64,000 bases of DNA. Origin: a virus. Made by a program: the position numbers and the translations under genes. Numbering within the stretch: the first letter of the stretch is position 1; every line of letters starts with the position of its first letter. The notes under the pieces were generated by a model. It searched no databases. It saw only the letters and a program-made list of their open reading frames with translations, and was not told where the DNA came from. This document shows positions 28,179 to 36,945 of this stretch, in pieces. The stretch is taken from IMG/VR virus record IMGVR_UViG_3300044648_000206, positions 1 to 64,000 of that record. One strand, 5' to 3'.

Positions 28179-28933
28179 GTGCCCCGGGGACGAAGCTGAC
28201 GTTCGACGTCAGCGGGACGCTGCGCGGCGACGGCCGGGTCACCATCGGCTGCCAGCCGTTCACCATGGCCGAGCTGACCAACTCGGCCGAGGAGGTGACG
28301 GCGGCCCGCAACACGGTCACCGTCCGGCGTGCCGTGGGCACCGTGGGCGAGGGCGACAGGGTCTCGTTCGCCGGGACCGGCGGCCGGACCTTCGCGGAGC
28401 GACAGGTCCGTGGGGTCGCCCGCAACCTGCAGGTCGAGGAGCCCCAGGCGGCTCGGATCGCGGCCACCTCGGTCGACGACCCGGCCCCTGGCAGCGTCCT
28501 GCAGGCCACGAAGGGCAACAAGCGCCACCTGTTCGTTCTCGTCGAGGAGGACGGCGAGCTGGTGGCCTACCGGAACCGCCGGAACCCGGACTACATCGAG
28601 GAGTGGCAGGACAAGTACTCCTCGGAGAAGGGCTGGGTCTGGTCGGTGCTCGGCAGCGAGTCGGCCGAGGCGGGTGCCCAGGCGGTCAACGCCCAGGCGA
28701 ACCCCAACCCGGCCACCCTGCGCTGGCAGGAGGGTGACCAGGTCGAGTGGATCGACGGCCGGGTCCCGAGCACCGGTCCGCGGACTCGGGACTCCCAGGG
28801 CCGGTGGTGGCGGCAGAACGGCCACCGCCGCACGGCCGGTCGGCGCTGGAACTGGACCGACGACCGCTACGACCGCATGATCGCGGCGGGCAAGGTCCGC
28901 ATCATCACGAAGGGCGGTGTGCACTTCACCTGA
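28175..28933 (+). CDS. Hypothetical protein (252 aa)
   Basis: ATG at 28175 overlaps the peptidase stop. The N-terminal 100 residues are beta-rich (KLTFDVSGTLRGDGRVTIGC), the middle acidic to neutral, and the C-terminus basic with tryptophans (RWWRQNGHRRTAGRRWNWTD). No family is recognised. It is the last gene of the rightward block, followed by a structured leader and a bidirectional terminator. Confidence 0.7.
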   Translation: MSAPGTKLTFDVSGTLRGDGRVTIGCQPFTMAELTNSAEEVTAARNTVTVRRAVGTVGEGDRVSFAGTGGRTFAERQVRGVARNLQVEEPQAARIAATSVDDPAPGSVLQATKGNKRHLFVLVEEDGELVAYRNRRNPDYIEEWQDKYSSEKGWVWSVLGSESAEAGAQAVNAQANPNPATLRWQEGDQVEWIDGRVPSTGPRTRDSQGRWWRQNGHRRTAGRRWNWTDDRYDRMIAAGKVRIITKGGVHFT

Positions 28934-28985
28934 GCCCCGGTCAGGGCACGGAACCCTCCCCCAGGGGTCCTGGCCGGCGTCCGTA

Positions 28986-29053
28986 GGCGGGCATGGTGTC
29001 GGAGGAGATCTCCGAACGGGTCCGTTCGCCAGAAGCCCTGTGAAACACCCGCC
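28986..29053 (+). ncRNA. Possible structured RNA element
   Basis: In the intergenic stretch after the last rightward gene, an outer helix (GGCGG 28986-28990 and GTGT 28996-28999 against ACACCCGCC 29045-29053) encloses two further hairpins: CGGAG with TCCG about GAGATC, and perfect CGAACGG/CCGTTCG. This is a branched fold not explained by termination alone. No known RNA family is recognised; it may be a UTR element. Confidence 0.35.
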
Positions 29054-29094
29054 TGCGGGCACTACCCTTGAGTACGTCCTTCCAGAGGACAGAG

Positions 29095-29130
29095 GCCCCG
29101 GTCCCCTTCGGGGGGCCGGGGCTTCTTCAT
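29095..29130. terminator. Bidirectional terminator between converging blocks
   Basis: GCCCCGGTCCCC (29095-29106) and GGGGGGCCGGGGC (29110-29122) form a 12-bp helix with a TTCG loop, followed on the plus strand by TTCTTC. It lies between the ends of the rightward (28933) and leftward (29139) blocks and probably stops both. Confidence 0.8.
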
Positions 29131-29138
29131 GCCCAGAT

Positions 29139-32100
29139 TCAGCTTCCGGTGCCCCGACCCCGGGTCAGCTTGCGGAACCGGGCCTCCTCGTTCATCTTCT
29201 TGGTGAAGGCCTGCGGGTCGTCGGCCACCACGTGCAGGTTGCCGATCGAGAACTGGGTCCGAGCGTCGACGTGCATCCCGCCGGCACCCCCGCCGTTGCG
29301 CACGGTGGACGGGATGGTCCGCATGTTGGCCACCGCGTTGCGGGTGACCTGCTCGAGCAGGCCGGACATGAAGGCCACGCCCCGGCTGTTGAGCGGGATG
29401 ATGGCCTCGGGGCCCTCCTCGGCCACCAGACCCAGGCGTGGGGTCACCGCGATGCCGCCCAGGGCGTTGCGCTTGACCCGACCCTCCGTGGCCCGCGCGG
29501 ACGGCGGGCTGTAGGTGCCCACGTTCGGGTCGGTGGAGCTGTAGAGGTCCTTGAACAGCTCGGGGAACTTGGACTTGAGCTTCTCCAGCTCGCTGACGAC
29601 CTTGTCGCCCATCTTGCCCAGGTTGGCCGTGATCAGGTCGCTGGCCGCCACCAGGACGTCGGCGAACTCTCCGCTGACCTCCTCGCTCATGCGGACCAGG
29701 TCCTCCTTGGCCCGGCGGGTCTGCTTCTCGTAGGCCTCGGCCTGGCGAGCCAGCACGCGCTCGTGCGCCGAGACCGCCCGCTTCGTCATGATCTCGTAGT
29801 TCTCGGCCATGTCGGCCAGGGTGCGGGCGTTGGCCTCCCGAGCCCGCTGCTGGGCGCGCTCGAAGTCCTCTGAGGCCCGCTCCATGCCCCGGCGGTAGTC
29901 CGCCATCATCCGGCGGTAGTCCCGGCTCAGGTCGGACTGGGTGAGGTCCTCGGTGACCTCCTGGCGCCGGGCAGCCCGCTTGTTGAGCTTGTTGACCAGG
30001 TTCGGGTTCGCCTTGGCGTCCTCGGCGATCCGAGCGGCCTGCTGGGCGTTGGCCGGGTCGGCCAGCTTGAGCATGTCGATGGTCTTCTGGCTCAGCCCGA
30101 GACCCTCGAGCTTGCGCAGGTTCTCCACCTGGTCGTCGATCATCCGGTTCTGGTTCTTCATGTTCTCGATGACCGAGGCGGCGCTCATGGTGAACTCGCT
30201 GCGCCGGCGCGCGAACGGGTCCGCGATCGAGGAGGCGGTGTCCTCAGCCTGCCGCTTGAGCGACCGGTTGAAGTCCTCCTGGTTGCGGGCCATCGAGAGG
30301 TTGAAGTCCGCGGTCTGCTGCGACATCGAGATGTTGAAGTCGCGCTGGCTGCGGGCCCGGGACCGGTAGTAGTCGTCCTCGCTGTGCTCCATCGAGCGCC
30401 AGAAGTCCTGGTTGGCGTACTCGATCGAGAGCCGCATGTCCTCGTCGGACCGGCGCATCTGCACGGCGAAGTTCTTCTGCGCCTGCACGATCTGGACCAT
30501 GTAGTCGTAGTAGGACTTCTTCTGGCCCTCGAGCTCCTGGCGGGCCGCGTTGAGCCGCTCCTGGTGGTCGGGCGCGTCGGCGCTCTCGGCCGACACCGAC
30601 CGGAAGTTGGCCACCGAGGAGTCCAGCCGGCCGACCCGGCCCTGGTAGCCCATGGCCGCCTGGCGCTGCTGAGCGTTGAGCTGCTGGGCGGACTGGGCCA
30701 GCTGGTACAGCGGGTCGCTGGTGTCCTTGATCGTCGCCTTGAGCTTCTGCAGCTCGGCGTCGGTGGCCGCGAACGTGTCGCCCATGGTCTTGGACTTGAC
30801 GCTGGCCTCGCTGAGCTCCGAGAGCCCGGTGGGCGGGCCCTGGACAGCGGTCTTGCCGGTCTCCTTGGCCTTGTCCAGCAGGGTGAGGATGCCCTGGTAC
30901 TGCTTGTTGACGTCGCCCGGGTTCTTGATGGCCTCCTGCACCGTGGGGTTGAGCAGCCCGACTCGGCCGATCGCGCCCTGGGACATCAGGCCGGACCGGT
31001 AGGCCGAGGGGTCGGTGTTGCGCAGCTGCAGCAGCTCAGGTGTGCTGGCGCCGCCGAAGTCGACGCCCTCCTTGCGCAGCTCCTTGACGGCCTTGGCGAC
31101 CTTCTTGTTGTCGTTCTTGGCCAGGAACTCGTTGAAGAAGTAGTCCGCGACCTCGGACTCGGTCATGCCCTTGGTCTTGTTGGCGAAGCTGGCCGACTGG
31201 AAGCCAGTCTTCTCACCGTCGAGGAAGGACTTCTCGAAGCCCTGCACCGTCTGGTAGGCGGTGCGGCCGCCGCGGGTCTTCGGGCCCAGCGGCGAGGACT
31301 CCACGTCGAGGTTCTTACCCAGGGCCTTGCCCACCAGCTCGCGGGTCTCGTTGACCTGCAGCTGGGTGGCGTACTTGTCGTTGTACTGCTTGGCGTTCGC
31401 GCCGTACTGGCCCTCGAGCGCGCCGTAGACCGCCTCCAGCATCTTGGCCGCAGTCGGGTTCGAGGCCCCGAAGAAGCCCTTGATGCCCTGGCCCTGCTCG
31501 GAGTCGATGTCCTTGACCAGCGCCCCGTAGTTGACACCCTTCTCGGCGTCCAGGCGCTTGAAGTAGGTGTCGGTGGCGTCCTGGGCCTTGCCCCGGCCCT
31601 GAGCCTGGGTGATGTCGGCCTGCACCAGCTGCATCTGGCGGGGGTCCTCCATCCCCATCAGCTGCATCAGGGCGGCGCGCGACCCAGTGGTCTTGAGGTT
31701 CTCGAAGATGTCGTTGGTGAGCTTGCGCTCAGGCATCCGGGCCAGCGACGCGACGTCGTCCGAGACCTCCCGGGTGGCGTCCATGCTCTTGGGCACCGGA
31801 AGCGCCTTGGTGGCGCTGATCACCGCGTCGGTGAACCGGCCAAGCTCGGAGGTGGACAGCCCCAGGGCGGCGTTGTAGGCGTCGATCGGCGAGGACTCCG
31901 GTGCCTCGACCTGGCCCTGCTTCTGGATGTCCCGGACAGCGAACGCACCGGCAGCGGCCAGACCCACGCCCGCCACCCACGGGTTGGCGCCCATGAGGCC
32001 GTACAGCGCGCCTCCAGCGCCCTTGGCCACCCCGCCGGCGGCCTGCATGGTCAGCGAGGCAGCGGCCCGCACACCGGCCGCCTGGAGCTTCATGAAGGTG

Positions 32101-33950
32101 ACGGCGGTGGCACCGGCCTGGGTGGCCAGCACCCGGCCCGCGCTGGCGTTGGCCAGCTGCGCCGTGGTGGCCATCGCGGTCGCCCGGTTCATCTCCTTGA
32201 CCCGACGACCGAAGTCCTCCGGGTCGCGCATCGCCCCGGCCAGGTCCTTGGTCGAGGCCGGAGCGCCGGAGCGGATGCCCTGGATGAAGGCGCCCCAGTT
32301 CTGCGGCATGGCAGCTCGAGCGATGTTGCCGACGTTGCCCATCACCGGGGCCGGTCGCGAGAAGCCGTCTGTGCGGGACTGCCGGTAGAAGTCCCGCTGC
32401 ATGTTCATCACGAAGCGCGAGGCCTGGAACGGGGCTGCGATGGCGCGGTTCATCAGCCGGCCGGGCTGGTTGCCGCCCATCGCCTGGCCGAAGCCCTGAG
32501 CTGCCAGGTAGCCCGGGCGCTCCCACCAGCGCATCTCCCGGGCGGTGGAGCGAGCCAGGGCAGCCGCACCCATGGTGCCGGCGGCCGGAGTGGTGCCCAT
32601 CGCCTGGGCCTGGCCGACCTGGTAACCGCCCCGGATGCCCTGCATGGTCTGGGACTTGGCCACCATGCCGACACCGGCGATGGTCGCCTTGAGCCCACCA
32701 GCCGCCATCGCGCCACCCATGAGCAGCGCGCCGGCCGAGCCGAAGGCGCCGATGGCGGTGGCTGCCGCGCCCATGTACCCCGCGATCGGGGCCACCGACG
32801 CGGCCATGTCGTTGAAGCCCGAGGTGGCCATCGTGAGGAACTTGAGCATCGGCTGGCCGGCCTCGGTGGTCACCTCCTGCATCATGTTCTTGGTGCGCTG
32901 GAGCTCGTCGTAGAGCCCGTCCATGGCCGCCGCCGAGCCGGAGTCCAGGGCCGAGGTGGTGCTGTAGGCGCCGGTCGCCTCGGCGATGGCCTTGCGCAGA
33001 CCGCCGGACTGGGAGACGGCCTGGATCGAGCGCAGCGCCCGGACGCCGTCGTAGCCCAGTCGGTCGAGGGTCTTGATCGAGTTCGGACCCTCCTTGTTGA
33101 TCTGCTCGAAGACGGCGGCCAGGGCCTCGCCCTTGTCCATCCGCTTGAACTGCTCGGAGGTGACCCCGATGAGGTTCGCGTACTTGGCGATCTCCGGGGA
33201 GCCGGTGGCGATCTGACGGGTGATGTCCGTCAGCATCGTGTTGAAGGTGTTGGCCGCGGCGAAGCCGTCAGCCCCGGCCTTGGTGAACGCGGTGGAGACG
33301 CCCAGCACGGACGCCTGGCTCATCTCGGCGGTGCGCGCGGCCGGTGCGATGGCCGCAGCGAAGGAGAGCACCCCGGAGGCGCTGACGCCGGCGTTCTTGG
33401 AGACCTGCAGCAGGCTGTTGGCGAAGACGTCCATCGTCCCCGCGTTGATGGTGCCCATCTGCTTCTGCAGCTCGACCATCTGCTGGGTAAGGCCGGGCAG
33501 GCTCTCTCCGGTGGCCGCACTGAGCTTGACCATCGACTCGGAGACCAGGCGCAGGTTCTTGCCGCCGGTCTGGCCGAGCTTGTCCATGACGTTGACCAGC
33601 TGGACGGCCTCGTCGCGGGCGATCGGGAAGTCACGGGTGATGGACTTCACCTGGTCGCGCATCTTGCCGAACGACTTGTCGGTGATGACCGCCGTGGCGT
33701 TGAGCGTCGACAGCTGCCGCTCGAAGCGGCCGGCCTCGACTCCGAGCGCGGTGACTCCAGCGGCGCCACCGGCGCCGAAGAGCATGAGCTTCTTACCGGC
33801 TCGCTTGCTGAGCCCGTCCAGCTTCTGCACGAGGCGGTCGACGGAGGCCGCCAGCTTGTCCGTCTCCTGGACCGCTGCGCCCATCTCCCGCTTGTACGGG
33901 TCGACTTCCGCGCCGAGCCGCACTGTCGCGTCGCGCGTTGCGTCGCTCAC
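29139..33950 (-). CDS. Tape measure protein (1603 aa)
   Basis: The tape measure sets tail length and occupies the tail lumen. It is by far the longest gene, GTG start at 33950, and the N-terminal region (residues 70-290, for example LNATAVITDKSFGKMRDQVK) matches the TP901-type minor-tail/tape-measure core. The middle has several hydrophobic segments around residues 390-440 and 640-680. The C-terminal 400 residues are a long charged coiled coil (DRASEDFERAQQRAREANAR-like repeats). Using the usual rule of about 0.15 nm per residue, the tail would be roughly 240 nm. It is the last gene of the leftward late block, ending beside the terminator. Confidence 0.95.
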   Translation of the reverse strand: MSDATRDATVRLGAEVDPYKREMGAAVQETDKLAASVDRLVQKLDGLSKRAGKKLMLFGAGGAAGVTALGVEAGRFERQLSTLNATAVITDKSFGKMRDQVKSITRDFPIARDEAVQLVNVMDKLGQTGGKNLRLVSESMVKLSAATGESLPGLTQQMVELQKQMGTINAGTMDVFANSLLQVSKNAGVSASGVLSFAAAIAPAARTAEMSQASVLGVSTAFTKAGADGFAAANTFNTMLTDITRQIATGSPEIAKYANLIGVTSEQFKRMDKGEALAAVFEQINKEGPNSIKTLDRLGYDGVRALRSIQAVSQSGGLRKAIAEATGAYSTTSALDSGSAAAMDGLYDELQRTKNMMQEVTTEAGQPMLKFLTMATSGFNDMAASVAPIAGYMGAAATAIGAFGSAGALLMGGAMAAGGLKATIAGVGMVAKSQTMQGIRGGYQVGQAQAMGTTPAAGTMGAAALARSTAREMRWWERPGYLAAQGFGQAMGGNQPGRLMNRAIAAPFQASRFVMNMQRDFYRQSRTDGFSRPAPVMGNVGNIARAAMPQNWGAFIQGIRSGAPASTKDLAGAMRDPEDFGRRVKEMNRATAMATTAQLANASAGRVLATQAGATAVTFMKLQAAGVRAAASLTMQAAGGVAKGAGGALYGLMGANPWVAGVGLAAAGAFAVRDIQKQGQVEAPESSPIDAYNAALGLSTSELGRFTDAVISATKALPVPKSMDATREVSDDVASLARMPERKLTNDIFENLKTTGSRAALMQLMGMEDPRQMQLVQADITQAQGRGKAQDATDTYFKRLDAEKGVNYGALVKDIDSEQGQGIKGFFGASNPTAAKMLEAVYGALEGQYGANAKQYNDKYATQLQVNETRELVGKALGKNLDVESSPLGPKTRGGRTAYQTVQGFEKSFLDGEKTGFQSASFANKTKGMTESEVADYFFNEFLAKNDNKKVAKAVKELRKEGVDFGGASTPELLQLRNTDPSAYRSGLMSQGAIGRVGLLNPTVQEAIKNPGDVNKQYQGILTLLDKAKETGKTAVQGPPTGLSELSEASVKSKTMGDTFAATDAELQKLKATIKDTSDPLYQLAQSAQQLNAQQRQAAMGYQGRVGRLDSSVANFRSVSAESADAPDHQERLNAARQELEGQKKSYYDYMVQIVQAQKNFAVQMRRSDEDMRLSIEYANQDFWRSMEHSEDDYYRSRARSQRDFNISMSQQTADFNLSMARNQEDFNRSLKRQAEDTASSIADPFARRRSEFTMSAASVIENMKNQNRMIDDQVENLRKLEGLGLSQKTIDMLKLADPANAQQAARIAEDAKANPNLVNKLNKRAARRQEVTEDLTQSDLSRDYRRMMADYRRGMERASEDFERAQQRAREANARTLADMAENYEIMTKRAVSAHERVLARQAEAYEKQTRRAKEDLVRMSEEVSGEFADVLVAASDLITANLGKMGDKVVSELEKLKSKFPELFKDLYSSTDPNVGTYSPPSARATEGRVKRNALGGIAVTPRLGLVAEEGPEAIIPLNSRGVAFMSGLLEQVTRNAVANMRTIPSTVRNGGGAGGMHVDARTQFSIGNLHVVADDPQAFTKKMNEEARFRKLTRGRGTGS

Positions 33951-34721
33951 GGGCCGCCTCTCGTCGCTGTCGGACGATCCGTCGAGCGTCTTCGACGGAC
34001 CCGGAGGAGATCAGGCGGACCGTGGTGCCCGGCGAGCTTCCTGCCTCCTCCTGGACGGCTTCCTTGAGGTAGCAGCCCATGCAGAAGTGCTCGACCGGGG
34101 AGTAGGCACGCTTGTTCTCCTCCCACTCCCAGCCTGCGGTTCCGCACAAGCCACACCGCTCGCTCTCCTCGAGCAGCAGGGCGAGGATCTGGGCCTGGCT
34201 GTCCGCCGACCGGTCGAGGAAGTCCTCGGGGTCGATGCCCTGGTCGGCGCAGTACTTCGTCCGAAGGTAGAACGCGGAGTCGTACCTCAGACGGTCGCGG
34301 TAGGGCCCAGGCGCAGCCCCGTGGAGCAGATCTCCATGCACTCGGCGAACAGCGACATGAGCTCACCGCGGTTCCAGTCCGGCGAGGTCCACAGGTCGCC
34401 CCACTCCTCGGTGGACATCGCGGGCTCGACGATGACCCGGGAGAGCAGGGCCGGCGCGAAGGTGTTGATGTTGAACGTCGACCCAGCGGCCCGCTGCTCG
34501 ATGTTGGGCGGGCAGTCGGTGACCAGCCGGTCGTAGTCCTTGGCCGAGATCGACCGGAAGAGGAAGCTCATCTCCTCGTCGTTGATGACGAAGGGAAGCT
34601 CGCGCTCCTGGCGCGGCTTCTTGCGGAGCTTGTCCAGCGTGGCGCGAGGCACCGGCGCCTGACGAGTCGTCTTGGGCGCCGGCGCCTCAGCGTCGGTCGT
34701 CTTCTCAGCAACAGCGGCCAT
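33793..34721 (-). CDS. Tail assembly chaperone, -1 frameshift fusion (about 309 aa)
   Basis: The fused product uses the first 140 codons of the upstream chaperone frame (start 34721), slips back one base at GGGCCCT (34308-34302) and continues as YRDRLRYDSAFYLRTKYCAD and onward. The downstream part has two CxxC knuckles (CGLCGTAG, FCMGCYLKE). This gpG/gpGT arrangement is conserved in siphophages and immediately precedes the tape measure, on which the proteins load. The frame has no stop until 33793, so it overlaps the tape measure by 158 nt. The overlapping tail is Arg/Gly-rich and may not be important. Confidence 0.85.
34287..34721 (-). CDS. Tail assembly chaperone, short form (144 aa)
   Basis: ATG at 34721 opens the unshifted chaperone. 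It begins with a disordered Ala/Pro/Lys region (MAAVAEKTTDAEAPAPKTTR) and then a globular helical domain (PFVINDEEMSFLFRSISAKD, NTFAPALLSRVIVEPAM). Termination at 34287 gives the abundant short product; a minority of ribosomes shift frame near the end to make the longer protein. Its place between major tail protein and tape measure is typical. Confidence 0.88.
   Translation of the reverse strand: MAAVAEKTTDAEAPAPKTTRQAPVPRATLDKLRKKPRQERELPFVINDEEMSFLFRSISAKDYDRLVTDCPPNIEQRAAGSTFNINTFAPALLSRVIVEPAMSTEEWGDLWTSPDWNRGELMSLFAECMEICSTGLRLGPTATV
34302..34308 (-). promoter_or_regulatory. Programmed -1 frameshift slippery heptamer
   Basis: On the minus strand the bases read G GGC CCT in the chaperone frame, which is a perfect X XXY YYZ heptamer (GGGCCCT). 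It lies 15 nt before the short-form stop codon. The -1 frame opened here stays free of stops for 169 codons. Position, heptamer and gene context all agree. Confidence 0.9.
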
Positions 34722-34759
34722 CGTGGTACTCCAGGGGTGTCAGGGGTGGGTAGAGCGGA

Positions 34760-35236
34760 TCAGGCGACGATCGCGGCCTCGTTCGGCTCGATGTTGATCG
34801 AGCAGGTGACCGTGAAGGTCTGGACCGTGTTGTTGGCCATGTTCGCGGCGGTACGCGACACGACCGTGACCGGCCAGACCTCGACCGTGTCGCCGGCGAT
34901 CGGCAGCTGGTCGGTGCCCGAGCCGCCGAACCGGGACACGATGAAGAAGCCCTGGGTGCCACGCTCGAGCGTCTCCCAGGCGTCGTCCGACACGTCGTCG
35001 CGGTAGAAGTCGGCCGAGAAGGTCGCCTGCGACGTGCCGACGATGCTCGTCTCGAAGAGCGAGTCGAAGGACGGCGTGGGGACCGTGTTGCCCTGGCTGG
35101 AGGCGTTGAGCCCCATCAGGAGGCCAGTCAGGTCGACCGCCGCAGCGACCTCGGCGGCGGTGGGCTCGAGGTCGGCAGCCGCAACAACAGTCGCGAAGCC
35201 GACCCAGGTCTGCTCGTTGGGGATTACGCGGCTCAT
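34760..35236 (-). CDS. Major tail protein (158 aa)
   Basis: Located directly upstream of the tail chaperones and downstream of the tail terminator, as the major tube protein usually is. The product is beta-rich (GTSQATFSADFYRDDVSDDA, TVEVWPVTVVSRTAANMANN, TFTVTCSINIEPNEAAIV) and of the length expected for a siphovirus tube subunit. Assignment rests on position, size and fold-like pattern rather than a motif. ATG at 35236 overlaps the upstream stop. Confidence 0.75.
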   Translation of the reverse strand: MSRVIPNEQTWVGFATVVAAADLEPTAAEVAAAVDLTGLLMGLNASSQGNTVPTPSFDSLFETSIVGTSQATFSADFYRDDVSDDAWETLERGTQGFFIVSRFGGSGTDQLPIAGDTVEVWPVTVVSRTAANMANNTVQTFTVTCSINIEPNEAAIVA

Positions 35237-35547
35237 GCCAGCTCCTCGTCAGCGTCGGCCACGGTGGCCTCGTCTACTTCCGATGCTCCGGAGTCCGTCC
35301 ACTCAGGAACCGGCACTTCTGCTGAGGCCTCACCGTCAGCCGGCACCAGCTCGCCGAAGGACAGAACGAACTGCGGCTCGGGCGGCTCCGGCTCGGCCAG
35401 GTAGGCCTCGCTGGTCTCGGCGACCGTGAGCGACTCGTCGACCGGGAGCCAGCCGAACTTCGCCCAGGCCCGCAGCGAACTGCGGTGGACCTCCGAGACG
35501 GCACCCAGCCCGGGGTGGTGGACGTGCACGAACGTGCTGCGGGACAT
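35233..35547 (-). CDS. Small protein between tail terminator and tube genes (104 aa)
   Basis: ATG at 35547 has AAGGAGAGGTC in front, so this start was chosen over a long upstream frame. The first 60 residues (STFVHVHHPGLGAVSEVHRS then SLRAWAKFGWLPVDESL) form a compact unit, and the rest is acidic and disordered (VPEWTDSGASEVDEATVADA). Similar short proteins exist at this position in other siphophages without known function. Confidence 0.75.
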   Translation of the reverse strand: MSRSTFVHVHHPGLGAVSEVHRSSLRAWAKFGWLPVDESLTVAETSEAYLAEPEPPEPQFVLSFGELVPADGEASAEVPVPEWTDSGASEVDEATVADADEELA

Positions 35548-35561
35548 GACCTCTCCTTGAG

Positions 35562-36038
35562 TTACTGGCTGAGCCAGACCGTGATGGTGTCGACCTCGCC
35601 GAAGGTGGAGGCGACCTGAGTGCCATCGACACGGCCGACGCCGCCGATGGCCGGGTACCAGATCTGCTGCACCCGGAAGAGCGCCCCGTCGAGGGTCACG
35701 TCGGTCCGGGTCAGGGAGCGCAGGCTCTTGCGGGCCTCGTGCGCCAGGGCCTCGGTCATCTTGCGGCTGATGCCGAAGGTGGACAGGCCGTAGGGCAGCT
35801 GCCAGCCGTCCTGCGGGTCCGAGAAGCTGCCGCTGGACAGGGTGGCCGTCTGTGGGGTCAGGACGTTGTAGGGCGTGAAGGTGGAGCCCTCCTCGCCCGG
35901 GTTGCCGGTCCAGCCGGCGTCCTTGAGCCCCTCGACCCGCTTGGGAGCCTCGGCGTCCCCGCACCGGAAGCCGGTCGCGGTCTCGATGGTGGCGATGAGC
36001 AGGTCGGTCAGTGCTCCGCGGTGGATCAGGGTCTTCAC
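35562..36038 (-). CDS. Tail terminator protein (158 aa)
   Basis: Tail terminators cap the growing tube and join it to the head. The gene lies between the gp10-like connector and the tail tube gene, in the classical place. The sequence pattern (LTDLLIATIETATGFRC, ALAHEARKSLRSLTRTDVTL, STFGEVDTITVWLSQ) fits an alpha/beta ring protein. GTG start at 36038. The call is from synteny with moderate sequence support. Confidence 0.65.
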   Translation of the reverse strand: MKTLIHRGALTDLLIATIETATGFRCGDAEAPKRVEGLKDAGWTGNPGEEGSTFTPYNVLTPQTATLSSGSFSDPQDGWQLPYGLSTFGISRKMTEALAHEARKSLRSLTRTDVTLDGALFRVQQIWYPAIGGVGRVDGTQVASTFGEVDTITVWLSQ

Positions 36039-36517
36039 AGCGCGCTCCTGGGGCCTTTGGTGATGAGCAGCTGGCCGCGCTCGGCGAGCTCACCGGCGTA
36101 GGGGTCCAGGGCCTGGATGGCGGCCGGCCGCATGAAGGGCTGGGCGTGCACACCGGGGTGGCGCACGACCTTGGCGTAGACGGTCTTGCCGCCCACCTGG
36201 AAGACCAGGTAGGGCTTGTCCTTGGGCCGGATCTCGATCATCTTCCCGGGGAACTCGCCTCGGGTTCCGGTGCCGAACTCCTGGTAGGCGCCGTAGGGCA
36301 CGGTGGGGCTGATCTCGGCCACCAGCCGGTCCACCCAGGTGATCTGGATCGAGGCGGCCAGCTTCCCGGTGTCCACCGGAGCCGCGGCGGCCGCGAGGGT
36401 CTGCACCTTGACGGCCGTCTCCTGGATGAGCTGCAGGGCGACCTTGTCGATCCCCTCCCCGCTGGCGTAGGCCAGGTCTGCTGAGAGCTGGCGCAGGTCG
36501 GCCGAGGCCGCCGTCAC
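36035..36517 (-). CDS. HK97 gp10-like head-tail protein (160 aa)
   Basis: The pattern DKVALQLIQETAVKVQTLAA, then PVDTGKLAASIQ, then VPYGAYQEFGTGTRGEFPGK, and the ending HPGVHAQPFMRPAAIQA is the hallmark of the HK97 gp10/Mu gpG-like family, which joins head and tail. GTG at 36517 overlaps the previous stop as GTGA. It lies between the second connector and the tail terminator. Confidence 0.88.
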   Translation of the reverse strand: MTAASADLRQLSADLAYASGEGIDKVALQLIQETAVKVQTLAAAAAPVDTGKLAASIQITWVDRLVAEISPTVPYGAYQEFGTGTRGEFPGKMIEIRPKDKPYLVFQVGGKTVYAKVVRHPGVHAQPFMRPAAIQALDPYAGELAERGQLLITKGPRSAL

Positions 36518-36945
36518 GCTTCCCACCAGCGGTTGGCCCGGTAGGCCTTGACCGAGAGCTGGCGGGTGGCCCGCATCAGGCCGCCGCCGCCGACATCGGT
36601 GATCGAGAACACGTCGTCCTCGAGGTCGGTGTCGGCCCCGAACGAGTCCACGATCACGATGTCGTCGACCTTGGGCACCGCCGCGTTGTAGGGCAGCGAG
36701 ATGATGGTGGCGCCGGTCTGGATGACCGCCTCGCCGGTGAAGATGGCCGCGCTGGCCTGCTCGGTGTAGATCCGGGCCCGGCCGCTGTAGAGCACCGTGG
36801 CCACCCCGCCAGTAGCCACCAGGGTGTTCTCGTCGTAGACCGGCGGGACGACGTGCAGCACCCGCACCTGGCCGAGCATGTTGGCCAGGGCGCGCTGCCG
36901 GACGTACCGGAGCGTTCGGGTGCTGTACGGCGGCCGCGCGGGCAT
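36514..36945 (-). CDS. Head-tail connector, stopper-like (143 aa)
   Basis: Beta-rich protein (TVLYSGRARIYTEQASAAIF, TIISLPYNAAVPKVDDIVIV, FSITDVGGGGLMRATRQLSV) of the size and place of a siphovirus stopper/gp16-like connector: after the adaptor and before the gp10-like gene. ATG overlaps the preceding stop as ATGA. No definitive motif, so the role is from synteny. Confidence 0.7.
   Translation of the reverse strand: MPARPPYSTRTLRYVRQRALANMLGQVRVLHVVPPVYDENTLVATGGVATVLYSGRARIYTEQASAAIFTGEAVIQTGATIISLPYNAAVPKVDDIVIVDSFGADTDLEDDVFSITDVGGGGLMRATRQLSVKAYRANRWWEA

Noticed and set aside
30384-34067. A 1227-codon open frame on the plus strand opposite the tape measure
   Set aside because: It mirrors the tape-measure codons (G/C third positions give stop-free antisense frames), its composition is Leu/Gly/Val/Arg/His-rich in a way seen in many antisense shadows here, and the opposite strand carries a well-supported gene.
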